From: an uncultured Holophagaceae bacterium
GTDB lineage: Bacteria > Acidobacteriota > Holophagae > Holophagales > Holophagaceae
Assembly (NCBI GenBank): GCA_903913215.1
Contig: CAIWKE010000002.1
Span: 1-64,000 of the forward strand
DNA length: 64,000 nt
Reading direction: 5' to 3'
This document shows, piece by piece, positions 37,527-46,190 of the stretch; within the stretch, counting starts at the first letter, position 1; every line of letters begins with the position of its first letter. The position numbers and the translations under genes are program-made. A model generated the notes under the pieces. That model ran no database searches. It was not told where the DNA came from and saw nothing but the letters and a program-made list of their open reading frames with translations.

Positions 37527-38353
37527 GCCAGCTGCCTGAACCCCGCGCCCTGGTGCGGGCCGCGGCCCTTGCTCCCAGCCACTTGCTGCGGGTGCTCGAG
37601 GCGGAACTGGAGCGGCTGGAATCTGCAACAACGCGAAATCCTGCTGCATTCGTTCCGCGCCAAACCTCTGGCGCCTTCGAGGCGGCTCTGCGCCGCGATG
37701 CTGCCCGGGGCGGCGCCATCATCGCCGAGTACAAGCAGGCCTCCCCTTCGCTGGGGCCCTTTGCCCTGGGCACGCCCCTGCTGCCCCAGCTCCGGGCCTA
37801 CCGGGAGGGCGGCGCCGCGGCCTTTTCGATCCTGGCGGAGCCCACCTACTTCAAGGGTTCGGCCGAGCACCTGCGGGCCGCAGCAGAGCTGGGACTGCCC
37901 CGCCTCTACAAGGGCTTCGTCATCTCCGAAGCGCAACTGGATGAGGCCGCGGCTGTGGGCGCGGAGGCGGTGTTGCTCATCGCCCGGGTTCTGCGGGAGC
38001 ACACGGCGGCCTTCGCCGAAGCGGCCCGGGCCCGGGGCATGGAGCCCCTGGTGGAGCTGCACGACCTCACGGAGGTGCCCTTTGCCCAGGCGGCAGGCGC
38101 TCGTCTGGTGGGCATCAATGCCCGGGACCTGGCCACCTTCACCCTGGGTGCCCCTACCGCCGAGCCTTTGCGCCGGGCCTTTCCCGAGGCCCTGTTGATC
38201 CGCGAGTCGGGCTTGGCCACGGTGGAGGAAGCCCGCCAGGCCCTGCGCGCAGGCTTCGACGCGGTGCTCATGGGCGAGGCCCTCATGCGCAGCCCCGACC
38301 CCGCCGACTTCCTGGGCCGCATCCTGGCTGATCTGCGCCCGGTGGCCCCATGA
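37523..38353 (+). CDS. trpC: Indole-3-glycerol phosphate synthase
   Basis: TrpC closes the indole ring from CdRP. In the 276-residue product the TIM-barrel catalytic residues can be placed: Glu and Lys in 'AEYKQASPS', Lys in 'LYKGFVIS', Glu in 'LVELHDLTE', Asn in 'VGINARDL' and Ser in 'IRESGLA'. Two usual motif positions vary: the common KDF is KGF and the common N-N-R is N-A-R. The essential side chains are kept, so activity is expected. It overlaps trpD and trpF by ATGA. Confidence 0.93.
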   Translation: MSQLPEPRALVRAAALAPSHLLRVLEAELERLESATTRNPAAFVPRQTSGAFEAALRRDAARGGAIIAEYKQASPSLGPFALGTPLLPQLRAYREGGAAAFSILAEPTYFKGSAEHLRAAAELGLPRLYKGFVISEAQLDEAAAVGAEAVLLIARVLREHTAAFAEAARARGMEPLVELHDLTEVPFAQAAGARLVGINARDLATFTLGAPTAEPLRRAFPEALLIRESGLATVEEARQALRAGFDAVLMGEALMRSPDPADFLGRILADLRPVAP

Positions 38354-38970
38354 AGATTCTGGCCAAGGTCTGCGGCCTGGTGCGCGCTGAGGATGTGGCG
38401 CAGGCCGCAGCGGTCGGTGCAGACCTATTGGGCTTCGTGTGCCATCCGCCCAGTCCCCGCCATTGCGCGGATCTTGGCGTCGCCACGCCCTACCTGGATC
38501 GCGCCGTGCTGGTGATGGTGGCGGATGACCCCGAGACCATCCTCGCCCAGGCCCGGCTGCACGGCTTCCGCTGTGTCCAGCCTTATCTCCCGGCTGCAGG
38601 CCGGGAGCAGGCGATCAATCTGCTGCGCCAAGCGGGCCAGATGATCCTGCTGCCCTGGGCGGATGAGCCGGGGCAGGCCCTCATCCGGGCCGACTGGTAT
38701 CTCTGGGAACCCAGCGCCAAGGTCACCGGTGTGCTGGGCGGGTCGGGGCAGGGCCACGCGTTCAGCCACCCGCCGCCGGGGCACTTCCTGCTGGCGGGAG
38801 GGCTGGATGGCGCCAATGTCCAGGCTCGGTTTGCAGCCCTCCCCATTGCCCTGCGAAGCCAGTTCCGGGGGGTGGACGCCGCCAGCCGCCTGGAGGCCGC
38901 CCCGGGCCTCAAAGATCCTCTCAAAGTCAGTGCCTTCGTTGCCGCCGCCCACGCTCTGGAGTTCCCATGA
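38350..38970 (+). CDS. trpF: Phosphoribosylanthranilate isomerase, divergent
   Basis: TrpF isomerises PRA to CdRP. The 206-residue protein starts 'MKILAKVCGLVRAEDVAQAA' (catalytic Cys in KVCG) and keeps 'PPSPRH' and the phosphate-binding 'LAGGLDGANV' and 'GVDAASRLEAAPGLKDP'. It departs from the family at several sites. The usual VQLHG is 'VQPYLP', and the segment that usually has the catalytic Asp (LLLDS) reads 'WYLWEPSAK', giving Glu at that place. Position in the operon strongly supports the call. It may be slow or tuned. Confidence 0.85.
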   Translation: MKILAKVCGLVRAEDVAQAAAVGADLLGFVCHPPSPRHCADLGVATPYLDRAVLVMVADDPETILAQARLHGFRCVQPYLPAAGREQAINLLRQAGQMILLPWADEPGQALIRADWYLWEPSAKVTGVLGGSGQGHAFSHPPPGHFLLAGGLDGANVQARFAALPIALRSQFRGVDAASRLEAAPGLKDPLKVSAFVAAAHALEFP

Positions 38971-40151
38971 CCGCCGGATTCAAACTACCGACCCGCTTTG
39001 GCGCCCAGGCTCTGGGCGGCTGTTACGCGCCGGAAACCCTCATGCAGCCCTTGCTGGATCTTGAGGCGGCCTTCCGCGCCGCCGTGGAAGACCCGGCCTT
39101 CCTGGCTGAGCTGAGAGGTGAACTGCGCCACTTCGTGGGTCGGCCCACGCCACTCACCCCTGCGCCGCGCCTGGCCGCGCAGCTGGGGCTGAAGGCCCTC
39201 TTCCTCAAGCGGGAGGACCTCACCCATACCGGCGCCCACAAGATCAACAACGCCCTGGCCCAGGCCATCCTGGCCCGCCGCATGGGCAAGACCGAGATCA
39301 TCGCCGAGACCGGCGCGGGCCAGCATGGCGTGGCCACCGCCGCCGCCTGTGCGCGCCTGGGCCTGGCCTGCACTGTGTACATGGGCGTCACGGACATGGC
39401 CCGTCAGGCCCCCAACGTGGCCCGCATGCGCCTCTTCGGCGCCAAGGTGGAGCCTGTGGCAGCAGGGCAGGGCACCCTCAAGGAGGCCGTGAACGAGGCC
39501 CTGCGGGCCTGGGCGGGCCAGTGCGACCGAGCCCACTACATCCTGGGATCGGCCCTGGGGCCCCATCCCTTTCCGACCATGGTGCGCACCTTCCAGACCG
39601 TCATCGGTGAGGAGGCTCGCGCCCAGGTGCTGGAGCAGACGGGCAGCCTGCCTGAGGTGGTCCTGGCCTGCGCAGGTGGGGGCAGCAACGGCCTGGGCCT
39701 GTTGGTGCCCTTCCTGGGTGATCCCGTGCGGCGCGTGGCCGTTGAAGCGGGCGGCCATGGCGCAGACCTGGGCCAGCATGCGGCGCGCCTCGATGGTGGT
39801 CGCATGGGCGTCCTGCACGGCTGCAAGACCCTGCTGCTGCAAGATGAACACGGCCACACCGCCGAAACCGCCAGCATCAGCGCGGGTCTGGACTATCCCT
39901 CCCTGGGGCCCGAGCTGGCGGCCCTGGTGCTGGACGGCAAGGTGGAGGTGCGGCGGGCCTCGGACGAAGAGGCCCTCCAGGGCGCCCGCCAGCTCTGCAT
40001 GGCCGAAGGCATCCTGCCAGCCCTGGAGAGCAGCCACGCCCTGGCCCTCCTGCCAGCCCTCGCCGCCGAAGGCGCCGCCACCGTGCTCCTCGGCCTCAGC
40101 GGGCGAGGCGACAAGGACCTATCCACATACCAGGCAAGGCTGGGGATCTAG
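38967..40151 (+). CDS. trpB: Tryptophan synthase beta subunit
   Basis: TrpB condenses indole with serine. The 394-residue PLP enzyme contains the Schiff-base lysine in 'LTHTGAHKINNALAQ', 'IAETGAGQHGVATAAACARL' after it, the glycine-rich phosphate loop 'CAGGGSNGLG', and 'ALAAEGAATVLLGLSGRGDKD' at the end. It is the TrpB1 type that pairs with TrpA. After it the overlap chain of the operon breaks: trpA is 269 bases away, beyond a palindromic repeat. Confidence 0.95.
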   Translation: MTAGFKLPTRFGAQALGGCYAPETLMQPLLDLEAAFRAAVEDPAFLAELRGELRHFVGRPTPLTPAPRLAAQLGLKALFLKREDLTHTGAHKINNALAQAILARRMGKTEIIAETGAGQHGVATAAACARLGLACTVYMGVTDMARQAPNVARMRLFGAKVEPVAAGQGTLKEAVNEALRAWAGQCDRAHYILGSALGPHPFPTMVRTFQTVIGEEARAQVLEQTGSLPEVVLACAGGGSNGLGLLVPFLGDPVRRVAVEAGGHGADLGQHAARLDGGRMGVLHGCKTLLLQDEHGHTAETASISAGLDYPSLGPELAALVLDGKVEVRRASDEEALQGARQLCMAEGILPALESSHALALLPALAAEGAATVLLGLSGRGDKDLSTYQARLGI

Positions 40152-40420
40152 ATTCCTGGCTTCATGGAACACAAATGAACGAGCCGCAAAGGAAAAGATG
40201 AAATGGCCACAAAGAACACAGAGGGCACAAAGGGCACAAAGAAAAGCCTGGCCCCCACTGGAACCTCGTCTCCTTTGTGCCCTTTGTGTTCTTTGTGGCT
40301 GAATCCTATTTCAGTGCGAAGTTCTGTGGCTCCATGCCTTGGGCGATCCTCCCGGCAGGCAATCTCTGCGGTGAAATCCTTCTAGTACTTTGCGATGTTG
40401 ATTTCTGAAAGGGCGCACGA
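40152..40420. other. trpB-trpA spacer containing a repeat
   Basis: The 269-base spacer is filled mainly by the palindromic repeat at 40206-40299. No gene is seen. An AAAGGG eight bases before trpA should serve as its ribosome site. The other trp genes overlap, so this spacer is probably an insertion into a once-continuous operon. Confidence 0.6.
40206..40299. repeat. Palindromic repeat in the trp operon, family B copy 3
   Basis: The left arm (gccacaaagaacacagaggg... cacaaagg) and the right arm (40273-40299, ctttgtgccctttgtg then ttctttgtggc) are inverted complements with one mismatch over about 27 bases, separated by about 30 bases. It would form a long stem in the trp transcript between trpB and trpA. 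Confidence 0.85.
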
Positions 40421-41176
40421 ATGAATCCTCTCCTTCCCTTCTTGATGGCCGGTGACCCTTCCCTGGAGGCTCTGCCAGGGCTGCTTTCCGAGGCCAAAGC
40501 CCTCGGCCTGGAGGCTATCGAGCTGGGCCTGCCCCACTCGGATCCCATCGCGGACGGCCCGGTGCTGCAGGCGGCGGCTCACCGCGCCATCCAGCGGGGG
40601 GCCACGCCTCTCCGGGTGCTGGAGGCCCTGGCGGGTCTCTCGGACAGTCCCGACGTGGTTTTGTTCACGTACCTGAATCCGCTGCTGCAGATTGGTGCGG
40701 GCAACCTGCGGCGACTGCTGGCACCCACGCCCGTGAAGGCCCTCTTGGTGGTGGACCTGCCCTTTGGTGAAGAACCGGACTTCGAGCGGGAACTGCGGGA
40801 GGCGGGCTATCCCATGGTGCCCCTGCTGGCGCCCACCACCAGCCTAGCCAGAGCGCGGGAGCTGCTTTCGGAGCGGCCTGATCCGGGCCCGGGCCATTCC
40901 TTCGCCCAGCGCTTCGCCTACCTTGTGGCCCGCCTCGGCGTGACGGGGACGGGGCAGGGCACCGACCTGGGCCCCGTGGCGGGCCGGGTGCTGGATCTGC
41001 AGGCGGTGTCGGAACGACCCTTGGCCGTGGGCTTCGGGTTGTCGGATGCCAGCAGCCTGCAAGCCGTCCGAGCCTTGGGTGCTACACCCGTCATCGGCTC
41101 TGCTCTGGTGCAGGAACTGGCTGCCGGTGCGGCTCTGTCCGTGGTGCTGGCACCTCGAATGGTTGCTGATCGCTAG
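40421..41176 (+). CDS. trpA: Tryptophan synthase alpha subunit, shortened N-terminus
   Basis: TrpA cleaves indole-3-glycerol phosphate to indole, which is channelled to TrpB. Catalytic Glu and Asp are seen in 'AIELGLPHSDPIADGPVLQ'. The C-terminal phosphate-site motif is 'VGFGLSDASSLQAV' with 'VIGSALVQEL'. The protein begins directly at 'NPLLPFLMAGDPS', about 15-18 residues short of normal TrpA: the first helix is missing. An in-frame TGA at 40406 rules out an upstream start in this frame. Activity is plausible but altered stability or TrpB contact is possible. Confidence 0.92.
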   Translation: MNPLLPFLMAGDPSLEALPGLLSEAKALGLEAIELGLPHSDPIADGPVLQAAAHRAIQRGATPLRVLEALAGLSDSPDVVLFTYLNPLLQIGAGNLRRLLAPTPVKALLVVDLPFGEEPDFERELREAGYPMVPLLAPTTSLARARELLSERPDPGPGHSFAQRFAYLVARLGVTGTGQGTDLGPVAGRVLDLQAVSERPLAVGFGLSDASSLQAVRALGATPVIGSALVQELAAGAALSVVLAPRMVADR

Positions 41177-41321
41177 ATCGCCAATCGAAAACTTCCATCA
41201 GGGTGTTCGGGAGTGGTTGCAGGACTCCGATGATTTGGTATCGTTGACCAACTTCATTCCTAAGGAATCGGCTGACAACAGCCACTCAACCCCGGGAAAC
41301 CGGGACAGGAGCCATGCCCCT

Positions 41322-42818
41322 ATGCGCCATCGTGCCCGTCTCACCCTCACCACCCTGGCCCTGATCGCGGGCACTGCCTTCGCCCCCCAGGCCCAGGCCA
41401 GCGGCTTCCAGCTGCGTGAGCAGAGCCCCCTTTCCCTGGGCAACGCCTTTGCGGGCATCAGCGCCGGTGGGGGGGATCTCACCTCCCTCTACTTCAATCC
41501 CGCTGTGATGACCCAGTACGACGGCGTGCAGTTCACCTTCGGCGGCACCTACGTCGGTCTGAGCGCCAAGATCAACAATGCCTCCGGGTCGCGCACCTCT
41601 GACCTCACGAGCCTGGGCTTCAACGTGGCTCCCGTGACGGGTGCTGCCCTGAGCCCGATCTCCGGGGGATCCAGTCATCCAAATGCCGCCATCTCGGCCA
41701 TCCTGCCCGAGTTCAACATCATGTACAGCCCGACCCAGGACCTGCGAGTCGGCCTGTCGGTGAACGTGCCCTTCGGCTTGGCTACGGAGTACAACGCCAG
41801 CTGGGTGGGCCGCTACCATGCCCTGAAGACTGACCTCAAGACCATCGATATCGCCCCCAGCCTCGCCTATCGCGTGAGCAAGGAGTTCTCCTTTGGTGTG
41901 GCCTTCATCGCCCGGCGGGCTGATGCCGAACTGACCAATGGTGTCGACTACGGCACTGCCCTGGCGCTCAAGGTGGGCTCCGGCCTGGCTGCGGCTGGGC
42001 TTTCCCCCGTGGCTGCACCTGGCGGCAACAGCCCCGTGGCCAACGTGGCCATGGGCGCCCCCAATGCCGCATTTGGCATCCCCGGTTTCGCTACCCCAGG
42101 GGCCTGGGACGGAGCAGCCGGCCTCAAGGGCGGCGGTTGGGGTTACGGCTTCAAGGTGGGCGCCACCTACCAGCCCTCCCAGGATCTGCGCTTCGGTCTC
42201 GCCTACAACAGCGCCATGACCATGACCCTCAAGGGTGATGCTTCGTTCCAGTTCCCCGCCACCATGCCCGCCACGGACCTCGGCGCCCTCAATGCCGCCG
42301 GCCTCAAGAACGGCAGGGGCTCTGCGGATCTGTCCCTGCCCGCCACGGCCTCCCTTGGCTTCGACTGGAAGACCAGCCCCACCTTCACATTGCAGGGTGA
42401 AGTGGCCCGCACCACCTGGTCCAAGTTCAAGGAACTGCGCGTCAAGTTCGACACCGGCGCCCCTGATTCCGTGACGGATGAGAGTTGGAAGGACAGCACG
42501 TTCATCTCCCTCGGTGGCACCTGGAAGACCAACACTCCCTGGACCTTCCGGGCTGGCTTGGCCTTTGACACCAGCGCTGTGGACGACAACCACCGCACCC
42601 CCCGCATTCCCGACAACGACCGCAAGTGGGTTTCCGTGGGCCTGAGCTACACGCTTTCCAAGAAGGCCACCATCGATGTGGGCTACTCCCGCCTCTTCAT
42701 CGCCGACGGCAAGATGAACCTCAGCGCCGCCGGTCCCAATCAGACCCGGGGCAACCTCACCGGTACCATCCTGGCCGAGATCAACCTGTTTGGCGCTGGC
42801 TTCCGCTACAACTTCTAG
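41322..42818 (+). CDS. FadL/OmpP1-type outer membrane transporter
   Basis: The 498-residue protein has a signal peptide ('RLTLTTLALIAGTAFAPQAQ' then ASG) and the FadL N-terminus 'GFQLREQSPLSLGNAFAG', followed by 'GGDLTSLYFNPAVMTQYDGV', typical for the plug region of the family. The rest is a beta barrel ending in 'GAGFRYNF', with a terminal Phe. Family members import long-chain fatty acids or other hydrophobic compounds. The start is the only ATG that gives a signal peptide; AGGAG lies about ten bases upstream. A thiolase gene of possible beta-oxidation use converges on it. Confidence 0.9.
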   Translation: MRHRARLTLTTLALIAGTAFAPQAQASGFQLREQSPLSLGNAFAGISAGGGDLTSLYFNPAVMTQYDGVQFTFGGTYVGLSAKINNASGSRTSDLTSLGFNVAPVTGAALSPISGGSSHPNAAISAILPEFNIMYSPTQDLRVGLSVNVPFGLATEYNASWVGRYHALKTDLKTIDIAPSLAYRVSKEFSFGVAFIARRADAELTNGVDYGTALALKVGSGLAAAGLSPVAAPGGNSPVANVAMGAPNAAFGIPGFATPGAWDGAAGLKGGGWGYGFKVGATYQPSQDLRFGLAYNSAMTMTLKGDASFQFPATMPATDLGALNAAGLKNGRGSADLSLPATASLGFDWKTSPTFTLQGEVARTTWSKFKELRVKFDTGAPDSVTDESWKDSTFISLGGTWKTNTPWTFRAGLAFDTSAVDDNHRTPRIPDNDRKWVSVGLSYTLSKKATIDVGYSRLFIADGKMNLSAAGPNQTRGNLTGTILAEINLFGAGFRYNF

Positions 42819-42833
42819 CTTTTCACCCCAATG

Positions 42834-42863
42834 CAAAAATGGGCCCGGAAGGGCCCATTTTTG
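42834..42863. terminator. Bidirectional intrinsic terminator
   Basis: Perfect arms caaaaatgggccc (42834-42846) and its complement (42851-42863), loop ggaa. The A tract on one side and T tract on the other allow termination on both strands, between the convergent porin and thiolase genes. Confidence 0.9.
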
Positions 42864-42891
42864 TGTTCAGAAACAGATCTTCAGGGGAACC

Positions 42892-44064
<1,173 letters not shown>

Positions 44065-44081
44065 GGGAACTCCAAAATAGA

Positions 44082-44177
44082 GAAACCGCGAAAAACGCGA
44101 AAGGGCGGAAAAAGGAAGCAGATATCGATGCTACCGGTCCTTGCTTTCGCGGGCCCGCAGGGCCTTTTCGCGGTTTC
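44082..44177. repeat. Palindromic repeat, family B copy 4
   Basis: Arms gaaaccgcgaaaaacgcgaa (from 44082) and ccttttcgcggtttc (44163-44177) are inverted complements. The middle is less well paired, with ccgcgaaaaac-type units. It lies between divIVA and the thiolase gene. Confidence 0.65.
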
Positions 44178-44186
44178 AGTTTCCGG

Positions 44187-44723
44187 TCAGAGCTGCCGCG
44201 GGGGCAGGGTGGGGTCTTCCAGGGCGCTGAGGTCCAGGCCCTCAAGGTTAAGGGTGGGCGGGGCGGCCACGTAGACATCCGGGGCCTCCTCCTGCAGGTG
44301 CCGACGGGTGCGGTCCATGAGGGACTCGATTTCCCTCAGGAACTTGAGCCGCTCCATGCGCAGGTTCCGCAGGTGCACTTCCATTTCCACCACGTGCTGC
44401 TGGGCCTCGCGGATGACTTCCTCGGCCTTGAACTGGGCCTCGCGGATGATGAGGTCCCGCTCCCGGTTGGCGCCGTCCAGAACATCCTCGCGGGTGCGCT
44501 GGGCCTGGAGGAGGGTCTCCCGGAAGATGCGGTCCTGCTCGTGGTACTGGCGCAGGCGCTCCCGGCTGTCGAGGATCTCCTCTTTGAGCTTTTGGTTCTC
44601 ACCCAGGAGCTCCTCCCACTCCCCGGCGATCTCGTGGAGGAAGGTCCGCACCTCGGCTTCCTCCAGGCCCCGGAAGACCTTGCCGAAGTCCCTGCGCTGG
44701 ATGTCGAGAGGGGTGAATTTCAT
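44187..44723 (-). CDS. DivIVA-domain protein
   Basis: The 178-residue protein begins 'MKFTPLDIQRRDFGKVFRGL', which matches the membrane-binding N-terminus of the DivIVA family, then 'EVRTFLHEIAGEWEELL'. The following residues 35-140 form a long coiled coil rich in Glu, Arg and Leu. A short proline-containing tail ends it. DivIVA proteins recognise curved membrane at poles or septa and recruit partners. It is followed upstream by yggT with a 15-base gap; the yggT-divIVA pair is the common order near cell-division genes. Confidence 0.88.
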   Translation of the reverse strand: MKFTPLDIQRRDFGKVFRGLEEAEVRTFLHEIAGEWEELLGENQKLKEEILDSRERLRQYHEQDRIFRETLLQAQRTREDVLDGANRERDLIIREAQFKAEEVIREAQQHVVEMEVHLRNLRMERLKFLREIESLMDRTRRHLQEEAPDVYVAAPPTLNLEGLDLSALEDPTLPPRQL

Positions 44724-44738
44724 GGTGACCTCTCGCAG

Positions 44739-44996
44739 CTAGGACAGGCTGGCGTTGCTGAGTACGGACTTGATCAACTGAAGTAGCAGGATGGCGATGA
44801 AGACATCAAGACTGAACCCTCCAATGGGGGGAACAATGGCGCGGATCGGGTAAATGACCGGGTCGGCGATGGCATGCAGGAGCCGCACCCACCGGTTCCT
44901 GGGGTCGATGGGGAACCAGGAAAGTAGGGCCGTGGCAAAGAGCACGGCAATGAGGGCATTGATGATGAGGGTGGCGAGGGCGAAGAGCAGGGGCAT
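44739..44996 (-). CDS. YggT-family membrane protein
   Basis: This 85-residue protein has two hydrophobic segments, at about residues 4-27 and 64-82. Between them is the family motif 'WFPIDPRNRWVRLLHAIADP', followed by 'VIYPIRAIVPPIGGFSLDV'. YggT proteins affect osmotic or cation stress and often lie with division genes. It is transcribed in front of divIVA. The start codon is 50 bases away from the divergent bshA start, so the promoters face each other. Confidence 0.9.
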   Translation of the reverse strand: MPLLFALATLIINALIAVLFATALLSWFPIDPRNRWVRLLHAIADPVIYPIRAIVPPIGGFSLDVFIAILLLQLIKSVLSNASLS

Positions 44997-45046
44997 GAGC
45001 AGGATCCCGGGAATCCGTTCATCATAGCTGGGAGCGAGGCTTTCCT

Positions 45047-46156
45047 ATGCGCATTGGCATTTCCTGCTACAGCACCTTCGGCGGCTCTGGCGTCGTGGCC
45101 ACCGAGGTGGGCAAAGCCCTGGCGGCCCGGGGCCATGAGATCCACATCCTGAGCCCCAGCCTCCCCCCCCGCCTGGTGGGCTTCGAGGACCGCATCAACT
45201 TCCACGAGGTCCGGGCCTCGCCCTATCCCCTCTTTGAGGACGCGCCTTATTCCATCGCCCTGGGCTCCAAGATGGCGGATGTGGCCGAGCACTACCACTT
45301 GGACATCATCCACGCCCACTACGCCATCCCCCACGCCATGGCGGCCCTCCTGGCCCGCATGGCCATCCCCAGCCTGAAGGTGGTCACCACCCTCCACGGC
45401 ACCGACATCACCGTGGTGGGCAGCGACCCCAGCTACCTGCCCATGGTGAAGATGGCCATCCGGGAGAGCGACGGCGTGACATCGGTCTCCGAATATCTGC
45501 GCCAAGAGACCATCCGCACCTTCGGTGTGGACCGGGACATCGACGTCATCGCCAACTTCGTGGAGCCCCCGGGCCAGGAACGCCCGGATTGCCGGGCCTG
45601 GCTGGCCCCCAAGGCCGCCTCGGTCCTCACCCACATCTCCAACTTCCGCCCCGTGAAGCGGGTGCTGGATGTGCTCAAGGTCTTCGAGAAGGTCCGCCAG
45701 GAGGTGCCCGCCCGTCTCATCATGGTGGGAGATGGTCCGGATCGGCTGGAGGCCGAGGCCTACTGCCGTGACCGGGGCTTCGCCGCCGAGGTTCGCTTTA
45801 CCGGCAAGCAGTTGGATATCGGCACCGTCCTGGCATGCTCGGACGTGTTTCTGTTGCCCAGCGCTACGGAAAGCTTCGGCTTGGCCGCTCTGGAGGCCAT
45901 GGGGCATCGCGTGCCGGTCATCGCCAGCCGGGTGGGGGGCCTGCCCGAAGTGGTTCGCCACGGCGTGGACGGCTATCTGGAGACCATGGGAGACGTCGCG
46001 GCCATGGCCGCAGACGTCCTGACCCTGCTCCGGGACGAGCCCCTGCGCAGGCGCATGGGGGAATCGGCCCGGGACCGGGCCCTGGGCACCTTCGCCGAAG
46101 GGCCTGTGGTGGACCAGTACGAGGCCGTCTACCGCCGGGTGTTGGGACAGGAGTAG
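45047..46156 (+). CDS. bshA: N-acetyl-alpha-D-glucosaminyl L-malate synthase BshA
   Basis: BshA joins UDP-GlcNAc and L-malate in the first step of bacillithiol synthesis. The 369-residue GT4 (GT-B fold) protein begins 'MRIGISCYSTFGGSGVVATE', has 'IHAHYAIPHAMAA' and 'TTLHGTDITVVGSDPSY', and the nucleotide-sugar site 'LPSATESFGLAALEAMG'. 'THISNFRPVKRV' is typical of BshA. bshB and bshC are not in the window. It implies bacillithiol as the low-molecular-weight thiol, which would interact with arsenic and metal detoxification. Confidence 0.93.
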   Translation: MRIGISCYSTFGGSGVVATEVGKALAARGHEIHILSPSLPPRLVGFEDRINFHEVRASPYPLFEDAPYSIALGSKMADVAEHYHLDIIHAHYAIPHAMAALLARMAIPSLKVVTTLHGTDITVVGSDPSYLPMVKMAIRESDGVTSVSEYLRQETIRTFGVDRDIDVIANFVEPPGQERPDCRAWLAPKAASVLTHISNFRPVKRVLDVLKVFEKVRQEVPARLIMVGDGPDRLEAEAYCRDRGFAAEVRFTGKQLDIGTVLACSDVFLLPSATESFGLAALEAMGHRVPVIASRVGGLPEVVRHGVDGYLETMGDVAAMAADVLTLLRDEPLRRRMGESARDRALGTFAEGPVVDQYEAVYRRVLGQE

Positions 46157-46190
46157 CCACTTAGGACTTAGGCCCGGAGGCGCTTGGCCG

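Noticed and set aside
40206-40299. CRISPR array or tandem repeat
   Set aside because: It has two inverted arms with irregular short units, no spacers and no cas genes nearby.
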